Source of the DNA: Melieria omissa
Lineage: Eukaryota; Arthropoda; Insecta; Diptera; Ulidiidae
Reading direction: 5' to 3'
Assembly (NCBI GenBank): GCA_963971225.1
Contig: OZ020267.1
Coordinates: 49,857,993-49,921,992 of the forward strand
DNA: 64,000 bases
Positions 34,346 to 45,500 of the stretch are shown here, one piece after another. The stretch's first letter is position 1. Every line of letters starts with the position of its first letter. The notes beneath the pieces were generated by a model that was not told the origin of the DNA, did no database searches, and worked only from the letters and a program-made list of their open reading frames with translations. A program made the position numbers and the translations under genes.

Positions 34346-36467
34346 GTGCACAACTCCTATGTATGAAGTTGAAATGGAATAAAAGCAAATTCATATGAAA
34401 ACAATACAACAATGGCAGAAGCAAAATTTATTTAGTATTTAGTTGAAAGAGCCTTTTACATGATTTCTTTAAAAAACCAACTATAGGCGGTTCCAAATTG
34501 ATGAAATCAATGTCTAAATGTATGAAAGTTCTTAGGAATCCTAATGTGTCGGATTTCTTTTTCTTCCGAAAACACTTCTTGAGCAATTTAGTATTGAGCA
34601 TAATTGAAAAAATATATTTTGTAAATATTCTTATTCGTTTATAATTATTGAGTTAGCGCTCTAGTTGAGTTCAAAACAATGTTTCAACGATGATTTTACT
34701 TTTTATAAATGGAACATATTTTTTTCACAAGATTACGAAAGGATCCTCGAATGTTTATAAGTGCAGTGCGAACGATTAGAATTTGAATTGCATAACAACC
34801 CAAATCGGTAGCGGCTGCTTTTGAACATCACATCGCTGTGTGGAATTAAAGTTTTTGGTATTTCAAATTTCACTGTCTTTGCTTGGGTTTTTGGTATTTC
34901 TTGCACGCAGCACACGGCGCAACGCAAAGTAGTCGGGTGTGCAAAAAATCGGAGCACCGAATGTGTGCCGCATTCGAGTGGCGACTTTTGTTTTCGCTTT
35001 ATCGGTTTTGGCACGTTTGGCATGTGCGAAATGGCAAAGTGGTTATTAAAATACGAAAAGTAACCAAATTGAAATTCGCATAAATTAAAAACGTACAATA
35101 CGCTTCGTTGTCGACTTTACTATTAGCGCCGGTTGAAGTGTGGCACAATGCTACGCAAAAGACAAAAACAATAACAACAACATCGCCACTAGGCACTAAC
35201 AACGAGTCTGGCAGACAAACTAGCGAATTGATGCGAATGCGCCGAATTGGCGTGTGTGGCCACACAGTTGGGCGAAACGGTGGCAATGCGGTGTGGTTTC
35301 GGCTGATGAATAGCCCGGCAACAAATGCCACCGTCAAAGCAGCTACGACACCAACAACAAATGCCATTTGTTAAGTTTGTTTGCCAACAATCTCAATGCT
35401 GTTGCTTTGTGTGCAGGTTGCTTTGACTTTGCGTCACGAATGTTGCTGTTGTTGTGGCGGTTAGCGTCTTTGTCTGCTTTTGCTATTTTTAACAAAATGT
35501 TTCTCCATTTGTTTTCATTTCATTTCAGTTCACTTCATTTTAGTTTATTTTATATTATTTATGTGGTTATGTTTTATTTGGCTTTCTGAATTACATTGCT
35601 TCGCAAAACGGAAGGTGCAAAACTGTAAATAAATACGCGTGCAAACGTTTTCTTCTTCTTTTTCTTCTAATTCGGTTTGTGTGCTATGTGGCGGCCAGTG
35701 TTTGTTTGTTTGCTGTTTAAATATTTGCCATACTCGCGACAACAACGACGGCTTATTTGCTCGGATAGTGCGATAAAAAGTGGCAAAAGTGATTTGTTAT
35801 TCATGGCAGAAATTACGCACTGGCCGCACACACCTACGAGCGCCGTTACGATCCGCATACGAACTCACATGGATTAGCATAGCTGAGCCCACCACAAAAA
35901 CTTGTTTGGAACATATTTAGCTGATGACTGTAATCTGAGAATTAACCGAAAAGAGTATTAGCGAAAATAAAGCTATAAGTCTTAAGAAGAAGCGCGAAGG
36001 GGATACAAAATTGTTAAACAACATACAGGAAGTAAGTTCGCGATTCGCACACTGACCAGCTGAATCAGTCAACACCAAAGTAAGAAAATTGGATTTTTTC
36101 TTCCTCAATAATTTGACTAACATTTCAGACTAAAAGTTAATTCAAGTCAATTAATGTTAAAATTTTTAGTCGGCTTTGTATTCTATGAAATTCAAGATTA
36201 AAAACAAAGCAAAACTGAGCTGAAGTTTGAAATTAAAAAAACTACATTAAAAGTATATGCAGGCCTATCATCATAAAGTCTAAATTTGTACAAATCCTTT
36301 CTTACTTGGCTATCTAAAAATAACGACTAAGTATTTCAAGATTGCAGCTTCAAGGATGGTAGGTCCAGCAATGATAGATTGTTTTGCATCGTGTTTTGCA
36401 TTATTGCAAAGTTTATTTTTGATCAAAAAACAATCAATACTTAGCTTTACTACAAATTGTCAAAAAT
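34346..36467. other. Non-coding DNA, no gene recognised
   Basis: Mixed composition with CAA/TTG runs at 35170-35460. Opposite-strand frames overlap (34999-35367 minus against 35108-35374 plus) and have no domain. No bounded element was recognised. Confidence 0.55.
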
Positions 36468-37074
36468 CATATCGCACACGCACTATAAAAGTGACACAAA
36501 TAAAAATTTTTAAATTTCGATTTTATGTGTTAATACTGTGCACAATGCGTCTATCTACCAATAAGCAAAAGCTCAGTATATTTTGTTGTTGTTAACTGTT
36601 GCAAAAATACAGTTAGGTCTCTCTTCATGTCAGAAGTTTGATGCTATTTGAACGCTGCAGCTCAATGCAAAAGAGTCCTAACTCAAATTGTGTTTTAAGC
36701 AAAGTTCTGACAATTTTAGTATATATTTTTACATAAAAAAATCAATTCCGAATTTTCAAAATTTTTCTTTCGACTTTTTAACTGTCATTTATAATTATTA
36801 AACTCAGAAAAAGTGACATAACTTAAAATAATTCCGTTATTATTGAATTAAAATAGCATCAAAACAGTCAAAACTCAAAATTTTTTTGATTTTCTTGTGT
36901 AAAAAAAAAAATTCTTGCAACTTATCCTAAAGCATAATCTGTAAGGATTTTCTACTGAACGGTTTATACGTTATTTAAAAAAAAATGTTTATTTAGCTCA
37001 AAAACAGTTTTTTGCGTTTCCTGAAAAATCAAAAATTTTGAGTTGTGTCACTTTTGTAGTACGTGTGCGATATG
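36468..37074. mobile_element. CATATCGC-type TIR element, copy 2 (complete ends)
   Basis: A 32-bp inverted repeat starts CATATCGCACACG at 36468-36499 and pairs with 37043-37074 at 30 of 32 positions. It ends inward with AAAAGTGACACAA. The interior is AT-rich and matches copy 1 at 30334-31212 in the opposite orientation, so the two copies form an inverted pair about 6 kb apart. No transposase frame remains. The superfamily is open. Confidence 0.75.
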
Positions 37075-37537
37075 TTATAGAAAATAATTCGGTTTTGAGT
37101 CGGTTGAGCGCGTAGATTTATCATTCCAGGGTCTCTGGGCAGTAACAATGTGACACGAAACGAGTCGCGGTTGTCTGGAAGCAGATCTCTCTCTCGGGAC
37201 CCAGAGTTACTTAGGAAAAAAGGCGACCGAATATCTGTTGACTTTAGCGAATGAAATAATTTCTTTCTCCATTTTATTGGTGCGCGTTGCAATCAAAACT
37301 ACTGAGGCCAGTAAAAGAAGGTAGTTTACAATATTATACAATAATTACAACAATTAACAATTAATTAACCCGTGGTGTCAGAGTGTTTGGGTACTTATAC
37401 CTGTACACTACAAATGGATTCAAAATTTGCTTTCCTCTGATTTTGCGTCACATTGTAACTATCTAGTTGCGACCTTTGGAATGAAAAGCCAGCTGCTACC
37501 CAGTGGACTATCGAAGCCGGTTTGGGGGCTGTTTAGG
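37075..37537. other. Non-coding DNA; possible retroelement edge near 37362
   Basis: The minus frame at 37029-37292 (87 codons) has no recognisable domain. The string TGGTGTCAGAGTG at 37372-37384 resembles a tRNA primer-binding site just after an LTR, but I found no second LTR or gag/pol fragment, so it is not annotated as an element. Confidence 0.4.
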
Positions 37538-37655
37538 CACTCGTCTTCTTCTATGCAATGCGCAAGAAGTATATGCGAATTATAAGAATCGCGCAAGTGC
37601 GATCATGGCAGGCAGTGACAAAACTTCCAAGTGTAAAAGAATAAAAACTGATTTG
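37538..37655 (+). mobile_element. Diverged SINE body fragment
   Basis: AAGAATCGCGCAAGTGCGAT (37583-37602) and AAACTTCCAAGTGT (37621-37634) match the body of the SINE at 30683-31095, in the same orientation and order. The tRNA-like head is decayed beyond recognition, and the 3' CATC tail is absent. Confidence 0.65.
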
Positions 37656-37782
37656 ACGGAATAGGCTATCACAATATATATAGTAAAGACCCAAAATAAG
37701 GCCAAGAAATGGTTCTGTAAAGGTAACTACATATTATATAAAATGGTGGTTTGTGCTAAATTCAATACTAAATATAACTTAA

Positions 37783-38359
37783 CCCATTTTTTACCGGCAA
37801 CTTTGAAAAATTCTGAAAATAACAGCTTCTAACGCATATTAAATATTTATACATTATCGGAAAGCTACATTCATTGGCTTTCAAACTGCGTACAACTATT
37901 TCCGAATTTTAGGGTTTTACTTAGTGTAAAACTGGTATAAACAGGGCCACATTTTTTAAGGGTTTTAAAAAATTTTTTTTTTAGTACAAAATGAAATTTT
38001 GTTTTTAATAAAACACTTAATACTGCTTACCAAAAAAACAAAGTTGACATACAAATTATGAAACTTTCAGTTTTCTAAAGTTTTAAGCGTGTTCTTCTAT
38101 TCAACTTTCTCCTTGGTTGCAACTACTTTCGATGCGTAATTAAAAAGAAACATTAATTTGAACTTGAAAAACTCGCAATTTTCCGAATTTGACTTACGTA
38201 TTTTGCCAGCGTGTCTTAAAAGTCACATCTGCTCCAGCCCAAAAAAAAAAAAATTTTAATTTTTTTGAAAGCAGAAATGACATAAGGAGGCTCTAAATAG
38301 ACTGTGTTATTAAAATTTTCAAAATCGGTCTACGGGATCTAGGGGCGGTAAAAAATGGG
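37783..38359. mobile_element. TTAA-type element, TIR CCCATTTTTTACCG
   Basis: TTAA (37779-37782) is followed by CCCATTTTTTACCGG. The inverted right end is CCCATTTTTTACCGCCCC, ending at 38359 next to TACC, perhaps a decayed TTAA. The 577-bp interior is AT-rich, with long A/T runs and no transposase. Grouped with the piggyBac-like TTAA elements here on target and CCC start. Confidence 0.65.
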
Positions 38360-38894
38360 TACCCTCTCGAATATCGGATTGATAAATTTGTTTGTTTATT
38401 TATGTAAATATTTATTAATGAATTAATTTATTTATTTATTGCAGGCAAAGTCAGGATTCGTTCCAGTCCAAGTTCATGTTTGCTCATCTTTACATGCACC
38501 AATATTTCTTGTTTTTTATTTGCAAAAGAACTATGATGTTTTTTGAAACCATTTTTGAAATAAAATAATTGTTGAAAAATTTCATGGTTTTATTTTTCCC
38601 CATAAAAATCAACTGGTTAGAAAATTAATCTAGAAAAACTAGTTGGCAAACTACTCGCTTCGCAACTGGTTTAGAATCTGTTTTATTTAAGACCGACCTT
38701 GGACTAGTTGCAAACGGATGCAGACAGAGACAAATGACTGTCGCCTAGGACATCGCCATGGGTGAGATTGCTCCAAGGAAACGAATCGGTTTTGAAGTCA
38801 GCTACGGTTGACAAGCAACAAGCTGAAAATTTACATTCGGTCCAGTCCGATTTTCGATTTTTACATAGAAGTATAGATGTGATTGATCTGTAAT
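38360..38894. other. Non-coding DNA
   Basis: Contains a TTTATTTATT-rich patch at about 38390-38440. No gene or bounded element recognised. Confidence 0.6.
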
Positions 38895-39147
38895 ATATCT
38901 GTGGTCAAAAGCAATAATCGCCTAAGTTGAAAATTGCTGTTTCGAGCAATCTCGTTTTAAAGTTTTAGCGCGCAGCGAGTTCATTATGGGAATGCGAATA
39001 GTTTTTATTAATAACTTTTTTATTTTAAAGTTACAAACTCCCCGATTTTACACAAACGCAGAGCACAGTCAAGGGAACGTGGTGGCATCCATAACTCAAT
39101 TTCTTCTTAAGTCGACTTAAGCGGTTATTGCTTTTGACCACAGATAT
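38895..39147. mobile_element. MITE with 33-bp TIR (ATATCTGTGGTCAAAAGC)
   Basis: 38895-38927 and the inverted 39115-39147 agree at 31 of 33 positions. The 187 bp between them are non-coding. The first bases (TA then TCTGTGGTC) would fit a TA-target Tc1/mariner-type element, but the exact boundary is not certain. Confidence 0.75.
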
Positions 39148-39360
39148 TTCAATACTTTTTGTTTTAAAAACATTTAACAGCAGTGTTCATAAAGTTACAA
39201 AAATAAACTTTATGAATTGAAGAATTGGATTTTTGTTAATCATTATATATTTAAAATTTTGCTGGCAATGAGAAGAAGCAATTCTTTTTATTGCTTACCG
39301 TAATCTTCTGAAAATGTAAAATGCTGAACATTTGCTTTAGTTTCGCCAACACTCATATTA

Positions 39361-39382
39361 TAGATACATACATACATACATA
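39361..39382. repeat. (CATA)n microsatellite
   Basis: Five CATA units. A further TATA/CATA tract lies at about 39543-39570. Simple repeats in AT-rich DNA. Confidence 0.8.
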
Positions 39383-40285
39383 GAGATGAGAACACACTTG
39401 AGCGCTGCTGTAATAAATTTGTTGCGGTTCGCATGTTGTCTATAAATTGCAGAAGGTCACCCCATCAGTGGGTGTTATAAATAGCCAATATCCGCGTACC
39501 TGTACGAATTTAGTTGGCTGTCCGATATGTAAAGAGTATCTTTATATACATATATATATATATGTATACATAGTAACATACATACTCGCGCTTATCCAAT
39601 AACTAAATGCAACGGAATGCTATGGCGAATACACACCTGCAACGAGAGGTAGAGAGAGAGCGGAAGAGAAAGACGTTTAATTGAATTTTCTGCACACGAA
39701 TTAAGCTGAAAGAATGTTAAAAGCGGGCATTTCAATAATTTCAAAACAAACAAATCGTTATTGCCTGTGGCAGCGGCGTTGCGTTGTGCTGTTTACCATT
39801 TCGCGCAGGTTTCCGCATTGCGGCAATTATACGGCGCGCGGCATGCGGCATGCGCCGCTGCACGCGATACGCGCCTCGAGAATGCATAAACAAAGCGAAA
39901 CCAAACGAGGCGAAACACGGCGAGGTGTTGCAAATTTGTTGCCATACAGCTGAGTAAGTGCGGCTACCGCGCAAAAGCAACAACACACTAACGAACTTTT
40001 ATGGTAGAATTACCCGATACGTACTGCCGAATCGCTCGACGAATACGTTAATGAATGAATGGACTCAAGCTGTGCAAAAAGTAGCCCCAGGCGTATCGTA
40101 CTGCGTGAGATGATATCTATCGATTGGTAACTTAAATATTGCATCATATTGTGTAGTGATGAGATAGATTTGAAATAAATATATAGTATTTTCATCATTT
40201 AAGTCAAATAGAGTGAAATAAGGACAATTCTTCATATCCAGGTTACAACATTAAAATGTTTATGTGAAATTTAGTTATCCATATA

Positions 40286-40650
40286 CAGTCGTGTCTGGGT
40301 ATAGTGAACACACTATATAGTGAACACCTCGATATAGTGAACACCCAAATTTTTACATAGAGTACTCTAAATAGTGAACATTCGAAAACCTCTAAATAGT
40401 GAGCAAAATTTTTAAAGCAATTTCAAGCAAAAAGCAACAAAGAGGGTATTCCCCTAATTTGTATTTTTGCTGTTGATTGTTACAAAATCAGCTGTTTCTT
40501 GACCTTAGTGGTTATGTTTTTTATTGAGTGCAAACAGATTGTGGTTGAAAGTAGGGTGTTTTATTTTTATTTTAATGATCTCTTGAATTTATGTATACAA
40601 AACGTATTTTGAGCAAATAAAACGAGTTTTTGAACAAAAATTTTAACCTA
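40286..40650. mobile_element. pogo/Tigger-like element, copy 2, right end missing
   Basis: Starts TA-CAGTCGTGTCTGGGTATAG, with several TATAGTGAACA-type and AAATAGTGA-type subterminal repeats to about 40400. An ATAAAACGAGTTTTTGAACA block (40618-40637) matches copy 1 at 15636-15655. The sequence after that runs into AATA repeats, and the right terminus is absent. Copy 2 has more internal sequence than copy 1. No transposase frame is seen. Confidence 0.7.
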
Positions 40651-41388
40651 AAAAATAATAATAATAAATATAAATAAATATAAATATAAATAAAATAACA
40701 AATAAAATAATAATAAATTGTCTTCTTTGTAAGTCCACTTTTTTCAGGAAACTTTGCAATTTGTATGCTACGTTACGTTTCGTGTAATTGTAGCGTAATT
40801 CAGCGCACAGCAAAACCAATAACAGACAAACAAGTAAGTCATCCATCTTGCCAGCCAGCTAGTCAACGAGTCAGCCAGTTGATCAGCCATCCATTTTGCG
40901 GTGGAAAGTGAAAGTCGCGTGTGGCCAGGCAATTGGCAATGCGTTGCGTTCGTTGTGCGGCTGCGTTGGGTGCTGTTGCGACGCGCTGCGGCTGCGCATT
41001 GTAGCACCACAACTATTGCTGTTATTTAAATGTTTTTGCTTGGGAGTGCTTTATTGTATTGTGTTGCTGCGTGAGAAAGGACGGTGACTTGGAGATGCCA
41101 GTCAAATGTTTTGCGCCACCATCCAAAGCCAATATTAAGGGGTTTGGGGCTTTAAGCTAAGAGATCTGTGCAGCAGGCAACAAAGTCAACACAAAAATAG
41201 CGGAGACTAGAAACTCAATAGGAAAAAGAATGCCAGTACTGGGGGGCGAATAATAAAGATACCCAATTTTAGTACACAAGTGCAAAAAAGGACGAAAAAC
41301 TGTATATTTATCCTGAGTGATTGACTGATTCATTATCGCCCAACTCAAACCGCTGGAGTTACAAAGATGAAAATTAAACTGTAGGTAC
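40651..41388. other. Non-coding DNA
   Basis: An (AAATA)n tract at 40658-40720 is followed by mixed sequence with CCAGC/CAGCC words at 40850-40890. Overlapping frames on both strands (40768-41010 minus, 40896-41087 plus) have no domain. Confidence 0.5.
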
Positions 41389-42540
41389 AACGCGAAAAAT
41401 GAAATTTCGTTAAGACCGGAAAGGGTAAAAATATGGGCTTAGGTGTTGTATGCAAAAACGTAATTTAATAGCCCTACTGATATCGAAATTGGTGAAAATG
41501 CTTCAAATGAAATCAATTCGACACGTATTTTTCAATTTTTGCAATAAAAAAATTTTAATGGGGTTAACTATAGGTTAAGGTTCGTATACGGGATGACTAT
41601 GAAAAATACATGAACTGATGGGCCTATTAACTTCAACATTGGGGAAAACATTTGAAATAAAAAATAAATTTACACGTGTTTTTAGTTTTTTTTGAAAATT
41701 TACTTAAATATAAAGAGGTAACAAATTTGTGTGGAGAAACATGATTTAATGGGTTTTTCGAATTCAAACTAAAAAAAGCAAAAAAGCAAAAGCATTTCAA
41801 ACGAGAAATAAATTAAGTAAGTTTGAAAATCAAAATCTAACGGTAAACTAAGGGTAACGAGAAACTTTGAAATCACATGATTTAATGGGCCTTTTGACAT
41901 CAAAATTGGGAAAAACATTTGAAAGTTTGCATGGAAAAACATGATTTTGTGAGCCTTAAAACTTCAAACTTGGTGAAAGTGCTCCAAATGATAAATAAAC
42001 CGAAATGATTTAAAGGACTATTCGCTTAAAATAGTTGAAAGCAACCTATCTTCACAATGTGTTTTCATTCGGAAATCAAAGGGAGACAAGCGATGAGACA
42101 GAAAACACGAAATTTTGTGAATGTATTTCTATGCGTGTATACATGAGCACTTCTACACATGAACCACTGTGAAACTGCTCCAGGGACGGTTGAAGAAATT
42201 TCAGTTAATTTCGACAAATTTTTATTTTTTTCCAGTCAATTTTTTTCCCTGCTGAACGCACCTGACTTTTTGCCACTTTTGACAGCTGTCAAGGTACATT
42301 CGTTTATACGCTTTCTCGCTCATATTTCACTATTGCTGTACTGTGATGTTGGCGAATGTACCTTGAGCTTACTGCCAATATAGAAGTATTACATATATGA
42401 AAGCACTTCCAATGAGAAATAATTGGACAGTACTTGTCCATAAAACCTAACGGGATCAACAAAGAATTTATAGAAACTTTACTTATTGGGTCCATTAACT
42501 TCAAATTTGCATGCAAAGTCGCGGGGCCCTGCTAGTACTT
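41389..42540. repeat. Degenerate tandem array, about 135-bp units, interrupted
   Basis: A core of the form ACATGATTTAATGGGCC, then TT(AA/GAC)TTCAAA(A/T)TTGG, then ACATTTCAAATGAGAAATAA recurs at about 41465, 41607, 41740, 41876, 41938 and again at about 42400-42510. Units are strongly diverged and spacing varies. The interval 42020-42390 does not fit the pattern and contains a small inverted pair (AAGGTACATTCG against CGAATGTACCTT), probably a later insertion. No coding potential. Confidence 0.55.
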
Positions 42541-44206
42541 TTATATAATTTTATATTTGGTTCTGCCGACTCTAAATTCAATTTTTTCCAAACTCAAAAC
42601 TTCCATACAGCTTTTATTCATTTCTTCGGAATTCCAGAGGAGATGTGTCCATAAATGCAAATTAAAAGAACGGAAAATATCAAATAGCCCATGAAAAGAA
42701 GTCCAAGACAACGTGGCGAGGTCAGAGAAGACAAGGTCAGTGACATTTAATCTTACTTGTCTTATTTGTACTCAGGGGATTAGAAAAAGTTTAAAGAAGA
42801 TAAAAGGATTTGTTTTGTTATTGTTGTTATGAGTTGATTGACATTGATTCCGTTGTTCCGGCAATAGTGTTGTTATTGCAATTGGTGACCTTTTCGCCAT
42901 CGCATACCACCGCCGTCGTACAATGCTTCAAAATTTCACTACTCTCTGCTGTTTATTTTCACCACCGATTCGGCGACAGGGCGTTGCGATGTTTGGCGTG
43001 CATTCGCGCATGCGCACCTGCAGCAGCTCTCAGTACTTTGCACTACGCATGCCGGCAGCAACAACAGCGCCAGCACTCGACTGCATGGAAAAACAATGAC
43101 AATGACAATAAACAACAACAGCCGTGGCAGCAGCGGCACCAATTGCGGCCGAGTATCGGCACCACTTGATATGGCCAACACATTTGCATTCGCTTAAAAG
43201 GAGAAACGGCATCCGAGTTGCTTGTTCGCTGCATGTAATGAAGACATGCGCGCCGTGCCGAGTCGCCCGCAGTGGGTGCGACCGCCGGAGGGGGCGAGAG
43301 CAGTGTGCGCTACACGGCATGCGGCCATTTGTCCGTCGACGCGTCGGCACAGCTGGGCCGTGCACCACGCAGCTGAGAGCCACTTGTGCGCGTTCGCGGG
43401 TCGTCACCGATAACCGCGATTCCCATGCACGCTGCCGAAAATTCCTCAATTGCCAATTACAACAAACAAGGGGTCGCGGGTTTCACGATAAACTATGCGA
43501 GGCTGCCCGTTCGAACCAGAAACAACAACAACGAGTGAGGAGCCGCACTCGTATCTTGTTAGGTGCGTTTGGTGTGGCCCGCGTGCGTTCCTCGCGGTGC
43601 TGCTATGTGTGAGCTGTTCGCGATGAAGATGCTGTGCTTGTTATTGCTGCGTTGTATTGGTGACTGCGGTGCTCATGCTGTCGTCGTTCTGACCTCATGA
43701 TCTACGATTTGTCTTTGCTGTTATTGGTCTATTTTGACGTACCTGCCATGCAGCGACGACCATACCTCCGCTGTTGTTGTGCCTGAGAGTTTTTGTGCGT
43801 TAGTTTGAAGGTACGTGATTTTGACCCATAGATCGATATCTACTTTTAAATCGATATCTATGATTTACTTTGTTAGAAAGCTGGAAATTACGGTTTTGGT
43901 TCGAGTGATACGATTTTCCCTGCCCACCCTTCTCAACGTTGCGCCCAAGTGCTATGGTAGAAATTGTGTATTGAAAGTAAATTGCTTGATTGATTTCCCC
44001 CTCAACGAAAGCAAATTGCTTGATTGATTGCACAGTCATCAAGCCTTCAATCAAAGCAAATTCGGTTTTGACAACATTGGGCAAACAAAATTTGGAAAGT
44101 GATATATTTATTTCAAGAAGGAAAGATTAAAAAAAATATATTCAAACACAAATTAATAAAAACCTTGTGTATTAAATATCATTATTCTTCTATGTGATCC
44201 TGCATG
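42541..44206. other. Non-coding DNA, GC-rich at 42.9-43.7 kb
   Basis: The GC-richer block generates overlapping frames (43124-43612 plus, 43030-43449 minus) rich in Arg, Cys and Ala with no domain. Two ATCGATATCTA-type words sit at about 43829-43860. A direct repeat with core AAATTGCTTGATTGATT lies at about 43979-44028. No element with defined ends. Confidence 0.45.
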
Positions 44207-44605
44207 CTCTGAGGGGGAAAAAAATGCTATAGCACGTGAGTTGGCAAAAGAGGGAGTTGAGGTGGACAATTTTTCACTATCACCAATAAATGCTCCGCAC
44301 ACATATTAACAGGATGATCTGACAGAAATGTAAGTGTCTCTAAACAGAACAGAACTGGCTACAACAATTCTGTGGCCGTAAGGAATAACAGCCAAAGTCG
44401 AGTTAGGACAAAACTCGTCGTATTGAAATGTACTACTACACAAAATTCTATGGCTTTTGCTCATAAAATGAATGTTTTACGCCCAAAAATCTAAAATTTA
44501 TCTAGTTAAAGCTAAAGCAAAATCAAAAATTAAACGTGCTCTCCTGAAAACTTCATTAAATCGACTTTGGCTGTTATTCCTTACGGCCACAGAATTGTCG
44601 AGTAC
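44207..44605. pseudogene. LINE RNase H-region relic with inverted duplication
   Basis: On plus, a frame from 44211 to the stop at 44307 reads EGEKNAIARELAKEGVEVD, close to the conserved end of the RNase H domain of jockey/R1/I-type LINEs (G-x-E-x-AD-x-LA-x-x-G). Downstream, at 44367-44379, a frame reads ILWP then a stop, the start of the next conserved motif. The 38 bp at 44364-44401 reappear perfectly inverted at 44561-44598, including that in-frame stop. The relic is short, interrupted and non-functional. The clade is not assignable. Confidence 0.5.
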
Positions 44606-45034
44606 TTTGGTCGATTCTATTCATAAGGAAACATCTATTTTTAGTCTTTCTAGGCTTTTCCGGAATACAGTAGCTCTCTAAGTTCATTAAAGGCTACTGA
44701 CACCTGAATCCAATCCCACTGAATTCAATGGAACCACTTATAAAATCAGACTTTTTGACCAAATCTAAACATTTCTGCCACTTTATTGACCACAACATCA
44801 ACTCTCTATGCAGAGATGCAGGTAAAGCGGCAAACATAGTGGAAGTGGCACTCATGAAACTGCCACTATTCCCTTAAGAGGCTGAATTGGTTCGATTGGT
44901 AGGTTTCTCTTTTTTGAGAAATTAATGATAAGACTGCCATTCATGGTTGTATCCGCATTAGAGTGGAATTAGTGTTGTATGGAGAATAAACTCTCATTTT
45001 ATGTGGTTTGGTGAAAAAGTGCATGAGCCAAAAA
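44606..45034. other. Non-coding DNA
   Basis: No gene or bounded repeat recognised. Confidence 0.55.
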
Positions 45035-45500
45035 ATTTTGGGGCTAGGGTGGGGCTAAATGGCGTCGCCCAGTTTACAAAAAAGTTAGGAAATTCGACAA
45101 ATTGCTCCACAGCAGGTCAGACGTTGCTCTTAGAGGGTTAAAATCTATGACCGACCCCTCTAGTTTTCCTTACTAAACATTTCTTTCAAACATACGCATC
45201 CCCTATCTCCAGCCCTTAATGGGGCTCCCATACCAACTGGTCGTTTTTATAAAATAGGCTCCCATTGCTCCCATGTTGCCCCCAGATGTATGAAATGTAT
45301 GACCGACATCCATTTATTTTCTCTTCCGATTGTTTCTACCAAACATACCTACCCGCTAACTCCAAGTCTTAAGGGGGCTGCCATACAAATCAACCATTTT
45401 CTATGCCATTGGCTCCCCACTTGTAGATGTAGTAGTTAAGTAAGCGAGAAAACATCGTATCTCGGGAACTACTGAACCGATTTAAATGATTTATTCAGCG
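45035..45500. repeat. Diverged direct duplication, 152-bp period
   Basis: AAATCTATGACCGACC at 45141 begins about 125 bp that recur, diverged, from AAATGTATGACCGACA at 45293. Each copy ends around GGCTCCC. The sequence after it (ATCTCGGGAACTACTGAACC, 45459-45478) is of a type often found in dispersed insect repeats. Which element this belongs to is unclear. Confidence 0.6.

Noticed and set aside
37362..37384. LTR/primer-binding-site junction (TGGTGTCAGAGTG)
   Set aside because: No matching second LTR, purine tract or gag/pol fragment is visible. A short string alone is not enough.
43124..43612. 162-codon plus-strand frame rich in Arg and Cys
   Set aside because: GC-rich region with an opposed 139-codon frame. 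No domain or codon signal.
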